A DNA stretch of 64,000 nucleotides from Ensifer sp. MPMI2T (GTDB lineage Bacteria; Pseudomonadota; Alphaproteobacteria; Rhizobiales; Rhizobiaceae): NCBI RefSeq assembly GCF_004827385.1, contig NZ_SRXN01000001.1:186001-250000 (forward strand), given 5' to 3'. The notes under the pieces are model-generated. The model was not told the origin of the DNA. It made no database searches and saw only the letters and a program-made list of their open reading frames with translations. The translations under genes and the position numbers were made by a program. The stretch's first letter is position 1. Every line of letters begins with the position of its first letter. Below, one piece after another: positions 43,874 through 51,541 of this stretch.

Positions 43874-46522
43874 TTGAGCGCAGGCGATTTGTCGAGTTTC
43901 CCCTTGTTCGCTGCGAACCTGGCTGCATGGGAAGAGCGGCCCGCGTTGCTGTTGCCCGGAAGGCGGACCGTAAGCTATCGCGATCTCGCCGCGCGTGTCG
44001 ATCGTCAGGCGTCGCAGTGGCGCGGTGAGCGCGGGCTGGTCATGCTGGAGGCTGATCTTTCAGAACACGCCATCATCGCCTACCTCGCGGCGCTGAAAGC
44101 CGGACATGCGATTGCAATCCAGGGTCCCGGCACTCCGGATCGAACATTTCTTGAGCCCGAGTTCTGCTATCGCCGTTGTGACGGCCGGTGGCGGACGGAA
44201 CGTTCGGTGGAAAGCAAGTCGCCGCTTCATCCGGATCTTGCGGTCCTGCTCTCGACATCCGGCAGCACAGGGCACGGCAAATGCGTGAGACTGTCTGCCG
44301 CGAACATTCAGTCGAATGCATGTTCGATCGCCGATTATCTCGGCCTTACCGCTGCAGATCGAAGCTGCCTTATCCTGCCGTTCCACTATTCCTACGGCCT
44401 TTCCGTGCTGAACGCCCATTTGTCGGTCGGCGCAAGCCTTTACGTTCCGGGCTCCTCCATCCTCGATGACGGTTTCCTCGATGGACTTGCCGAAAGCCGC
44501 AGCACCAATCTTTCAGGCGTTCCCTACTCTTACGAGCTTCTGGAAAAAGTGGGTTTCCGCGAGCGGGAATTTCCTGACCTGCGCTTCATGACGGTCGCCG
44601 GAGGGCGTTTGGCGTCCGAGAAGGTCCGCCTCTACAACGAACACCTCACCGCGCGCGGCGCTTCCTTTTTTGTCATGTATGGCCAGACGGAAGCGACCGC
44701 CCGCATGGCCTATGTTCCTCCCGACCGCCTCCGGGGCAGGGAAGACCGGATCGGCATCGCCATACCGGGCGGGAGCCTGAGCATCGAGAATGACGAGGGC
44801 CAACTCGTCACCGGTACGGATATGCCCGGGGAGCTCGTCTATCGGGGCCCGAACGTGATGATGGGCTACGCTTCCTCGCGCGCCGATCTGGCACGCGGAT
44901 GCGAGTTTGCCGAATTGCGCACCGGCGACATCGCAACGAGGGACGCCGACGGTTTCTTCCAGATAATCGGGCGGACGAAGCGGATATCGAAAATCGCCGG
45001 CCTGCGGATCGCGCACGATAGTCTGGAGGTGATGCTTGAGCGTCAGGGCGTCACGGCCGCCGTCGTCGGTGACGACAGCTGCATTCATGCTTTCTATGTC
45101 GGAGCGTACGATCGCGACGATATTGGTGGCATGCTGGCTGCTGCGAGCGGGTTGACCCTTTTGCAGGTGAAGGCCTCGCGGGTCGATGCGCTGCCGCGGC
45201 TCGCCTCCGGCAAGATCGACTACGAGGCTCTCCGCAAAGCGATGAAAAGGGACGTTGGTTCCGTTGCAACCGTGGACGGTGTCGAGGCGCTTTTCAACCA
45301 GGTCTTCTGCCCGAAAAAGGTTCGATCCGGCGACAGCTTCCTGTCGCTTGCCGGCGACTCGCTGCGTTTCGTCCAGCTTTCGATCGGCCTGGAGAAGCTT
45401 CTTGGCGACGTACCCGAGGCCTGGGAAAGGATGTCGGTCGGCGAACTCGCGGCGCTGGGACGGCGCGAAACCAAGGGCAGGCGGATCGCCACCGATCTGC
45501 TCATCCGGGCATTGGCGATCCTGCTCGTCGTCCTCCACCACGAGATCCTGTGGCCTATCCCTGGCGGATCCGCGGCGATGGTCATCCTCGCGGGCTTCGG
45601 GCTCGCGCGTTTCCAACGTGGCGTCTTGCTGTCGGGCGCGGTGCTGCGGTTGTTGCGGCCGCTTACGCAGATCCTCGTTCCCTATTATCTGATCGTCGCA
45701 GCCTACGCCCTTGTCTGGGGAGACGTGCCCTGGGCGTCCGTGTTCCTCGTTGGCAATCTCGGTTTTGCCGATCCAGAACGCCACAGCATGTTGCCCTATC
45801 TCTACTGGTTCATCGAGGCTTACTGCCAGATGCTCCTCGTGTTCGCGGTGTTGTTCGCGGTGCCATCGGTGCGGCGTGCGACCGCCTTAAGACCCTTCGC
45901 GCTCGGAATGACGTTGCTCGCGGCAGCTCTCCTTGCTCGCTTGGCATTGCCGCTGTTCGTCGAGATGGGTAACCGTCAGATTTTCACGCTGCCGTGGATT
46001 TTCTATCTGGCAGTCATCGGCTGGTGCGCTGCGATCGCCGATACGCCGCTTGAGCGCGGTGTGCTGATGCTGGCCGGAACGGCCACCTTCCTGTTCTTCG
46101 GGCTCTACGAGGGCGTGTGGATCGGCACGAAGATCAAGTATCTGTTGCAGATCGCGGTCCTGGCCGCCCTCTTGTTCCTGCCGCAAGTCAGGATGCCGCA
46201 ATGGAGCGCAAAGCTGATACTGCCCATCTCGGCCGCCGGCTTTCATATTTACATTCTGCATCGTTTCGCGCCGGAGCTCCTGCTGCTGCCGGTGCAGCCG
46301 ATCGTGTCGCCGAACGTCTATTCGCTGTGCTCCATTGTTGGCGGGATTGCGCTGGGCATGGCGGCTTGGGCTAGCCAACGCCGCCTCATGAAACTGTGGG
46401 CGCAACTCACGGACGGCGGTGGTTTGGGCGATTGGCAGAACCGGCTCGCCGGCGAGCTTCGCTCAGTCCGCCCACTTCTCGCCGTCGGTGCGCAGGAAGA
46501 AAACCAGGTCCAGCGTCAATGA
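43874..46522 (+). CDS. Adenylation ligase - carrier protein - acyltransferase-3 fusion
   Basis: One 882-residue chain has three modules. Residues 1-455 form an AMP-forming acyl ligase: P-loop STSGSTGHGK (127-136), YGQTE (269-273), TGD (350-352), GRTKRISKIAGLRI, and the acceptor-lysine motif LASGKIDYEAL (Lys447). Residues about 465-530 form a phosphopantetheine carrier with LAGDSLRF (Ser496). Residues about 538-850 form a membrane acyltransferase-3 domain with R-x10-H (Arg545, His556) and about ten helices. The logical reaction is activation of an acid, loading on the carrier, and transfer to a glycan or lipid at or across the inner membrane; substrates are unknown. The start is TTG 43874 after AGGAGG. 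The 3' end overlaps the convergent dinB gene by 60 bases. Confidence 0.9.
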   Translation: MSAGDLSSFPLFAANLAAWEERPALLLPGRRTVSYRDLAARVDRQASQWRGERGLVMLEADLSEHAIIAYLAALKAGHAIAIQGPGTPDRTFLEPEFCYRRCDGRWRTERSVESKSPLHPDLAVLLSTSGSTGHGKCVRLSAANIQSNACSIADYLGLTAADRSCLILPFHYSYGLSVLNAHLSVGASLYVPGSSILDDGFLDGLAESRSTNLSGVPYSYELLEKVGFREREFPDLRFMTVAGGRLASEKVRLYNEHLTARGASFFVMYGQTEATARMAYVPPDRLRGREDRIGIAIPGGSLSIENDEGQLVTGTDMPGELVYRGPNVMMGYASSRADLARGCEFAELRTGDIATRDADGFFQIIGRTKRISKIAGLRIAHDSLEVMLERQGVTAAVVGDDSCIHAFYVGAYDRDDIGGMLAAASGLTLLQVKASRVDALPRLASGKIDYEALRKAMKRDVGSVATVDGVEALFNQVFCPKKVRSGDSFLSLAGDSLRFVQLSIGLEKLLGDVPEAWERMSVGELAALGRRETKGRRIATDLLIRALAILLVVLHHEILWPIPGGSAAMVILAGFGLARFQRGVLLSGAVLRLLRPLTQILVPYYLIVAAYALVWGDVPWASVFLVGNLGFADPERHSMLPYLYWFIEAYCQMLLVFAVLFAVPSVRRATALRPFALGMTLLAAALLARLALPLFVEMGNRQIFTLPWIFYLAVIGWCAAIADTPLERGVLMLAGTATFLFFGLYEGVWIGTKIKYLLQIAVLAALLFLPQVRMPQWSAKLILPISAAGFHIYILHRFAPELLLLPVQPIVSPNVYSLCSIVGGIALGMAAWASQRRLMKLWAQLTDGGGLGDWQNRLAGELRSVRPLLAVGAQEENQVQRQ

Positions 46523-46975
46523 CGGGCGCCCGAGCGCCGTCAGGGTTGCGTGCGCTTGACCACGGTGATGCGTCTGATGGTTGAAGAAATGGGCGAGCGT
46601 TGGTGCGAGCCGCTGCGTGATCTCACCGGGCATGGTGAGCGGTGAATAGCTGACTGTCGCCGCCAGGCGGGTGTCGTCGAGACCGTCCACCCAGGCAATG
46701 ATGCGCTCGTCTTCTGCCACGCGTGCCGCGGTCAAGCTGGCGAGGTCGTCGTGGAGGATCGCGTCGAGCGTCGAGGGCGCTTCGCCCTCCTTGGTGAACC
46801 GCTTCATCCAGATCCGGTCCGCTGCCAGCAGATGGTTGAGCGTCCCATGGAGCGAGCCGAAGAACGCTCCTTTGTTCTGGCGAAGCTCCGCATCCGAAAG
46901 CTCAGCCGCCGCGGCGTAGAGCCGCCGGTTGGCCCAACGATTGTAGTCGGCGAACATGCGATAATGGTCGAGCAT
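46463..46975 (-). CDS. DinB family protein
   Basis: The 170-residue protein begins MLDHYRMFADYNRWANRRLY, the classical DinB start, and carries the metal-binding histidines in the LHGTLNHLLAADRIW helix and the HFFNHQTHHRGQ motif. DinB-fold proteins are four-helix bundles that bind divalent metal; many act as thiol-dependent transferases, and this one's substrate is unknown. ATG 46975 was preferred over an upstream ATG at 47008. Its last 60 bases are antisense to the fusion gene. Confidence 0.88.
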   Translation of the reverse strand: MLDHYRMFADYNRWANRRLYAAAAELSDAELRQNKGAFFGSLHGTLNHLLAADRIWMKRFTKEGEAPSTLDAILHDDLASLTAARVAEDERIIAWVDGLDDTRLAATVSYSPLTMPGEITQRLAPTLAHFFNHQTHHRGQAHATLTALGRPSLTLDLVFFLRTDGEKWAD

Positions 46976-47003
46976 TGGTAATCCCCCGTATGGTCGTCTC
47001 AGC

Positions 47004-47108
47004 CCCACAGCGCCGCGCGTCTAGTTAGGCGCGCAAAGGACGCTGTGGCACTTGGAATTGCTGCATGTTTTTAACCCTAAATCGGCTACGATCTAAGGAA
47101 ACATGCAG
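47004..47108. repeat. Full-length copy of rhizobial palindrome (type A)
   Basis: The first half has outer arms CCACAGCG (47005-47012) and CGCTGTGG (47041-47048) around a GCGCG/CGCGC stem. The second half has CTGCATGTTT (47061-47070) and AAACATGCAG (47099-47108). This is the clearest complete copy in the window and defines the two-half structure of the others. Confidence 0.8.
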
Positions 47109-47361
47109 TAACGCAAATCGCCATTCCTGTGTCGAATGTCACTTATGAAATATGCTGATTTGATCTGCGCCGTGGCGGCCAGCGCGCATGCTAAGCACGA
47201 CGGTTGGTCTGAACGCCTCGATTTCCGCCGGGTCCGGGCGTTCCGTGACAGCGGCATGAAACTCGCGCCGGCCGGTCCGAAACATCGCCGCGCCCCCTTG
47301 TTTTGCACGGAATTGGCGGCTAATGAACCGCCACTTCTCAAAAAACAAGGGATTTGAGCCA
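47109..47361. other. Region upstream of ndk, no supported gene
   Basis: A 73-codon frame at 47136-47357 is open, but it has no family features and ends just before ndk. I regard the stretch as the ndk promoter and leader. No clear -35/-10 pair is seen. Confidence 0.4.
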
Positions 47362-47784
47362 ATGGCGATTGAACGTACTTTCTCGATGATCAAGCCGGAC
47401 GCGACGAAGCGCAACCTGACCGGCGCCATCACCAAGATGCTGGAAGATGCCGGCCTGCGCGTCGTCGCTTCGAAGCGCGTCTGGATGAGCCGCCGCGAAG
47501 CTGAAGGCTTCTACGCGGTACACAAGGAGCGCCCGTTCTTCGGCGAACTGGTCGAGTTCATGTCCTCCGGCCCGACCGTCGTTCAAGTCCTCGAGGGCGA
47601 GAACGCCATTGCCAAGAACCGCGAAGTCATGGGCGCCACCAATCCGGCAAACGCCGCCGAGGGCACCATCCGCAAGGTCCATGCCCTGTCGATCGGCGAA
47701 AACTCGGTCCACGGTTCGGATGCGCCGGAAACGGCGGCTGAGGAAATCGCCTACTGGTTCTCCGGCACGGAAATCGTCGGCTGA
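47362..47784 (+). CDS. ndk: Nucleoside diphosphate kinase
   Basis: Ndk exchanges the terminal phosphate between NTPs and NDPs. The 140-residue product starts [14 protein letters not shown]. The phosphohistidine is in the [10 protein letters not shown] motif near the C-terminus, and the [12 protein letters not shown] block is conserved. ATG 47362 gives the normal length; an upstream ATG at 47323 would add thirteen unusual residues. A strong terminator follows. Confidence 0.97.
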   Translation: MAIERTFSMIKPDATKRNLTGAITKMLEDAGLRVVASKRVWMSRREAEGFYAVHKERPFFGELVEFMSSGPTVVQVLEGENAIAKNREVMGATNPANAAEGTIRKVHALSIGENSVHGSDAPETAAEEIAYWFSGTEIVG

Positions 47785-47830
47785 TTCACTTTCTTCGTTT
47801 CGGCCGGCAGAGGCTTGAAATGACTCTTCG

Positions 47831-47857
47831 AAACCGGGGCGGCGCCCCGGTTTTTTT
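47831..47857 (+). terminator. Terminator of ndk
   Basis: AAACCGGGGC (47831-47840), loop GGC, and GCCCCGGTTT (47844-47853) form a perfect 10-bp stem running into seven Ts in total. Confidence 0.92.
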
Positions 47858-47908
47858 AATGAATGTCGTACAAAAGTTCGCGGCGGTTCGGGGACAGCGA
47901 CATACATT

Positions 47909-47946
47909 ATTACGTCGGGCAGGCTGCATTACGTCGGGCAGGCTGC
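47909..47946. repeat. 19-bp perfect tandem duplication at the lipoprotein stop codon
   Basis: ATTACGTCGGGCAGGCTGC occurs twice without a gap (47909-47927 and 47928-47946). The gene's stop codon lies in the copy nearer the gene; the second copy is past the end of the frame. Confidence 0.9.
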
Positions 47947-48432
47947 CGTCTCGAAGCGCTCCGGCGCCCTGCCGCCCACGAAGACCTCCGGGTTTTTGTC
48001 GTAGGCTGGCCCTTCGACGAGGGGCTTTGCCGGCAGGACATCCTGATCGACGTCGGACGTTACCGTCGTCTCCAGTTTCTGAAGCGTCGCGCCGTCCGGC
48101 CCCTTGACCTCGATCGTCACCGCGTAGGGCTTCTCCTTCTTGACGCAGCTTATCTCCGGGCTTTCCAGCGTCACTCTATCGAGCTTGGGGAAGAGCTCGC
48201 GCGTCAGCGTCAACGGTTCGCCGCCCGCCGGGTTCTCGAAGCTGGCGACGACGATGCTGCCGTCCGGCACCGGCTCTGTCTTGTTGAGCGTGATCATGTA
48301 GGCGGCATAGGCGAGCCGGTAGTTGAAGACGAACATCTTGCCGGTCAACTTCAGCGGGTCCGGCCCGGTTTCGCGCTGGCAGCCGACAAGTACCGTCGCG
48401 GCAAAGAGAGCGGATATGATGATGCGTTTCAT
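47929..48432 (-). CDS. Putative lipoprotein of unknown function
   Basis: The 167-residue product has a lipoprotein signal peptide with lipobox LVGC at 15-18. The mature part has no motif I recognise; a beta-rich fold with one further pair of cysteines (ISCVKK and the C-terminal TAACPT) is all that can be said. Its ATG overlaps the stop of the CGNR regulator gene by four bases (ATGA), so the two are translated together. Confidence 0.78.
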   Translation of the reverse strand: MKRIIISALFAATVLVGCQRETGPDPLKLTGKMFVFNYRLAYAAYMITLNKTEPVPDGSIVVASFENPAGGEPLTLTRELFPKLDRVTLESPEISCVKKEKPYAVTIEVKGPDGATLQKLETTVTSDVDQDVLPAKPLVEGPAYDKNPEVFVGGRAPERFETAACPT

Positions 48433-48989
48433 AGCTGAACTCCGTGCCTGTTGCGGCGATAATGGCGTCTTGCCTTCGTGCGGTTGCCGCAAACCGCCAT
48501 GTCGCACCAAGTGCGGCTTCTGTTGCGGCTGCGGTCGAGGAACAGCCAGCAGCAATTGGGGCATATTTTCAGGCGGTCCGGCTCAGGACTGGCAATGAGA
48601 CTGAGTGCCGAATGTGCGGTCGCAACATCGAGCGATGTGCCCTGGCTGCTGCCCGCCGGCTGACGCAAGACGGCGGCAATCGCCTCGAGCAGGTCTGCCA
48701 GCAAATCGGGCCGATCCTCGGCCTCGACTTGCGCCCGAAAATGGCGGTCCGTCGCCTCGCGCAATCCGATGAGTGATTTCCGGTTCTTGGGTGGCGCCGG
48801 AGCAAGCATGCCGAAACGCTCTCTTTCGGCACTGTAGCGATTTGCGGCCTCGGCAAAGGAGTCCATCGCGGCGGGATCCGCGAAGCGGTCGATCCGCCGC
48901 TCGGGATCGAAGCGCAGCACCACGGAATTGGCGACATCCAGTGCCAGCGCGCCGCCCGAGAATCTGTGTGCGGTCCAAGTGAAGCTCAT
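48429..48989 (-). CDS. CGNR zinc finger regulator (ABATE domain)
   Basis: The 186-residue protein has an N-terminal ABATE domain and a C-terminal CGNR zinc finger: Cys143, Cys146, Cys162 and Cys167, ending WCDMAVCGNRTKARRHYRR. Proteins of this type are predicted transcription regulators with a small-molecule sensing N-terminal part. It is divergent from the LivH-like permease, and a perfect dyad (49000-49027) lies eleven bases upstream of its start. Autoregulation and control of the permease are inferred. Confidence 0.88.
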   Translation of the reverse strand: MSFTWTAHRFSGGALALDVANSVVLRFDPERRIDRFADPAAMDSFAEAANRYSAERERFGMLAPAPPKNRKSLIGLREATDRHFRAQVEAEDRPDLLADLLEAIAAVLRQPAGSSQGTSLDVATAHSALSLIASPEPDRLKICPNCCWLFLDRSRNRSRTWCDMAVCGNRTKARRHYRRNRHGVQL

Positions 48990-48999
48990 GCCAAAATCC

Positions 49000-49027
49000 T
49001 AACTGGTCAAATAGACATTACCAGTTA
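49000..49027. promoter_or_regulatory. Candidate operator between CGNR regulator and permease
   Basis: TAACTGGT (49000-49007) and ACCAGTTA (49020-49027) are perfect inverted 8-bp arms with a twelve-base spacer. It is the only dyad in this 67-base divergent gap and covers the region where both promoters must lie. Confidence 0.65.
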
Positions 49028-49056
49028 TATTGCTTCTGTCACCACGTGGATGTGCC

Positions 49057-49953
49057 ATGGCCTATTTTCTTCAGCAGATCGCCAACGCCGTACCCGTAGC
49101 CGCGCTCTATGCGGCGCTGGCCTTCGGTTATGCGATTGCCTTTGCCGTCACCCGGCGGGCCGACTTGACCTATGGCGCGCTCTTTGCCTTTGCCGGCCAG
49201 ATGTTCGTGCTTTTCGCAGATTTCGGCTGGAATCGGCTCTGGCTGGTGCTGCCAGCGGCGCTCGGTGTCGGAGCGGCGGCAGCACTGACATTCGGACTTG
49301 GCGCCGGTCTCGTCGCAGGGCGCTATGTCATGCGGCCGCTGGCATTTTCCTCGGCCAATGCCGTTGTCGTCGCTTCGCTCGGCAGTCTGTTGGTGCTCAT
49401 GGAAACAGCGCGGCTCGCGTCCAACACGCGAAGCCTGTGGCTGCCGCCCTTCTTGAACCAAGTCATCGTGTTCTGGCCGAGCCCCGAGTTTCCGGTGGCT
49501 TTGACTGCCGTCCAGCTCATCAATACCGCGCTGATGGCGACGCTGGTCGCCGGCGGCCACTGGCTGCTCACCCACTCCTATGTCGGGCGCTACTGGCGGG
49601 CCGTGTCGGAAGATCGCGAGGCGGCTGCGCTTTGCGGCATCGACCCTGCAACGGTCTATATCGTTGCGTATGGCACGGCGTCGCTGATCGCTGCATTCTG
49701 TGGAATCCTTGCGGCGTCCTACTATGGCAATATGGATTTCGGCACGGGCCTGACCTTCGGCGTCAAGGTCCTGTTCATCGCCGCAATCGGGGGGCAGACA
49801 GCGCCGCTCTTCGCCGCCCTCGGCGCGGCCGGAGTTGGCTTGATCGAGACGCTGTGGAGCGCCTACGGCCCGATCCTGTGGCGGGATTTCGCGATCTTCG
49901 GCTTTCTGGTGATCGTGCTGGTGGTAACACGCCGGGAAAAGGTCATTCCCTGA
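49057..49953 (+). CDS. LivH-type branched-chain amino acid ABC permease, solitary
   Basis: The 298-residue membrane protein has about eight helices and LivH family blocks such as RADLTYGALFAFAGQM, RPLAFSSANAVVVASLGSLL, VSEDREAAALCGID (the EAA-like coupling loop) and FIAAIGGQTAPLFAALGA. LivH proteins pair with LivM, ATPases LivG/LivF and a binding protein; none of these is nearby. It may borrow partners encoded elsewhere. ATG 49057 was chosen over ATG 49030, which lies close to the dyad. It ends six bases before moaE. Confidence 0.85.
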   Translation: MAYFLQQIANAVPVAALYAALAFGYAIAFAVTRRADLTYGALFAFAGQMFVLFADFGWNRLWLVLPAALGVGAAAALTFGLGAGLVAGRYVMRPLAFSSANAVVVASLGSLLVLMETARLASNTRSLWLPPFLNQVIVFWPSPEFPVALTAVQLINTALMATLVAGGHWLLTHSYVGRYWRAVSEDREAAALCGIDPATVYIVAYGTASLIAAFCGILAASYYGNMDFGTGLTFGVKVLFIAAIGGQTAPLFAALGAAGVGLIETLWSAYGPILWRDFAIFGFLVIVLVVTRREKVIP

Positions 49954-49959
49954 TCAGTT

Positions 49960-50424
49960 CTATTGCGACCAGCGATCCCGGGCTGTGTCGTCGGCGTCCT
50001 TGGCGCTGACCCAGCCGCCGGCGCTGCCATCGGCATGATGCTCCTTCTTCCAGAAGGGAGCAGAGGTCTTGAGGAAATCCATGACGAAGTTCGCGCCGTC
50101 GAAGGCCGCCTGCCGGTGTGGCGAGGCGGCAATCACCAGCACGATGTTTTCGCCGGGCATGATCTTGCCGAAACGGTGGATGGCGGTTACCGCCTGCAGG
50201 GCGAAGCGTTTGACCGCCTCGCGACAAATGCGTTCGATTTCGGCCTCCGCCATACCGGGATAATGCTCGAGTTCGAGCGCGCTGAGTGCTCCCGCCTCGT
50301 CGCGGCAAAGCCCCGAGAACGTCACGACCGCGCCGATGTCCGCACGGCCGCGGGAAAGTGCTGCGACTTCGGCGGCGAGGTCGAAGTCTTCGCGTTGGAC
50401 GCGCACGGTGACGCCGGTGTTCAT
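49960..50424 (-). CDS. moaE: Molybdopterin synthase catalytic subunit
   Basis: MoaE transfers sulfur from MoaD to precursor Z to make molybdopterin. The 154-residue product has the conserved FSGLCRDE, LELEHYPGMAE, HRFGKIMPGE and APFWKKEHHADG blocks; the Lys-Lys in the last motif is part of the active site. It lies three bases after moaD. A molybdopterin oxidoreductase is encoded 8 kb away at 58134. Confidence 0.95.
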   Translation of the reverse strand: MNTGVTVRVQREDFDLAAEVAALSRGRADIGAVVTFSGLCRDEAGALSALELEHYPGMAEAEIERICREAVKRFALQAVTAIHRFGKIMPGENIVLVIAASPHRQAAFDGANFVMDFLKTSAPFWKKEHHADGSAGGWVSAKDADDTARDRWSQ

Positions 50425-50427
50425 CTT

Positions 50428-50688
50428 TCAACCGCCCGTCATCGGCGGAAAGAGGGCGATCTCGCGAGCGCCGGCAATCGGCTCGCCGTGATCGACATGC
50501 TCCTGGTTGATCGCCGCACGAATGACGTTCTGATGTTCGAGCGCTGCCTCGTATTGCTCGCCGAGCGTCTTCAGATGCGCTAGCAGATCGGCTACGGTGA
50601 CCACATTCGCCGGAAGCTCCAGCGTTTCCTCACCCTTGCCGATACGTTCCCGCACCCAGGAAAAATAGACGAGGTTGATCGTGCTCAT
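50428..50688 (-). CDS. moaD: Molybdopterin synthase sulfur carrier subunit
   Basis: The 86-residue ubiquitin-like protein ends in the required Gly-Gly (FPPMTGG), which is thiocarboxylated to donate sulfur. It starts MSTINLVYFSWVRERIG. Its ATG overlaps the pgsA stop by four bases, and moaE follows at once. Confidence 0.95.
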   Translation of the reverse strand: MSTINLVYFSWVRERIGKGEETLELPANVVTVADLLAHLKTLGEQYEAALEHQNVIRAAINQEHVDHGEPIAGAREIALFPPMTGG

Positions 50689-51293
50689 TCATTGACCACA
50701 TGTTTCAAGCCGGCGCGGAAATAATCATAGCCGGTATAGAGCGTGATTGCAGCCGCGATCCACAAAAGCGCGATACCGGCTTCGGTGATATAGGGAACGA
50801 TCTTGTCACCGGCCGGCCCGGCTAGCAGGAAGGCAATCGCCACCATCTGGATGGTCGTCTTCCACTTTGCGATCCGGGTCACCGGCACGCTGACCTTGAG
50901 CGCAGCAAGATATTCGCGCAGGCCGGAAACGAGAATCTCCCGGCAGAGAATGATGATTGCGGCCCAGATCGACCAACCCGCGATCGTGCCGTCGGCGGCA
51001 ACGAGAAGCAGGATCGAAGCAACAAGCAGTTTGTCGGCGATCGGATCCAGCATCCGGCCGATATTCGACGTCTGCTTCCAGATACGCGCAAGATAGCCGT
51101 CGAAGAAGTCTGTGATCGAGGCGGTGATGAACAGGACGAGCGCAGTCCAGCGTGCGAAATCCGAGCTGTGGAGGCGGCCCTCGATGAAGAAGCAGAAGAC
51201 GATCAGCGGCACGATCAGTATGCGGAAATAGGTCAGCAGATTCGGGACGCTATAGGCGATGGGCGTTGGCATGGACTCGGTTTCTCTGGACAC
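50685..51293 (-). CDS. pgsA: CDP-diacylglycerol--glycerol-3-phosphate 3-phosphatidyltransferase
   Basis: PgsA makes phosphatidylglycerol phosphate at the inner membrane. The 202-residue protein has the CDP-alcohol phosphotransferase signature as DFFDGYLAR followed by GRMLDPIADK, plus about five helices and the NLLTYFRIL start. GTG 51293 has GAGGG at good distance; ATG 51272 would remove seven residues. Its product is the substrate lipid of the lysyl-PG synthase at 61002. It overlaps moaD by four bases. Confidence 0.95.
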   Translation of the reverse strand: MSRETESMPTPIAYSVPNLLTYFRILIVPLIVFCFFIEGRLHSSDFARWTALVLFITASITDFFDGYLARIWKQTSNIGRMLDPIADKLLVASILLLVAADGTIAGWSIWAAIIILCREILVSGLREYLAALKVSVPVTRIAKWKTTIQMVAIAFLLAGPAGDKIVPYITEAGIALLWIAAAITLYTGYDYFRAGLKHVVNE

Positions 51294-51541
51294 GACAATC
51301 CCTCATTTCCCGGGTTATCGGCGCGATCGATTCTAACGGTCGGATCGGGATGCGGGCGGATGGCGCTGGACGCCTTTCCTCATCCCTTCCGGGTTTCAGG
51401 TGTACAGAATGACTTTGCGACCATAAGGTCAACAGGTCATTGTGTTCCGGTTGTCATATTTGGCGGATTTCATCTGAATGCAGGCTGAATTGCCCTCCGC
51501 TGCCTGACGCCTTGGATCGGGTGCGCGGCGCTGCCGGACAG

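Noticed and set aside
47136-47357. 73-codon frame before ndk.
   Set aside because: No ribosome site of note, no family features, and it occupies the likely ndk promoter region.
48429-49953. CGNR gene, lipoprotein and LivH as a defence or toxin system.
   Set aside because: The domains are a predicted regulator, a lipoprotein and a permease; no nuclease, toxin or immunity motif is present.
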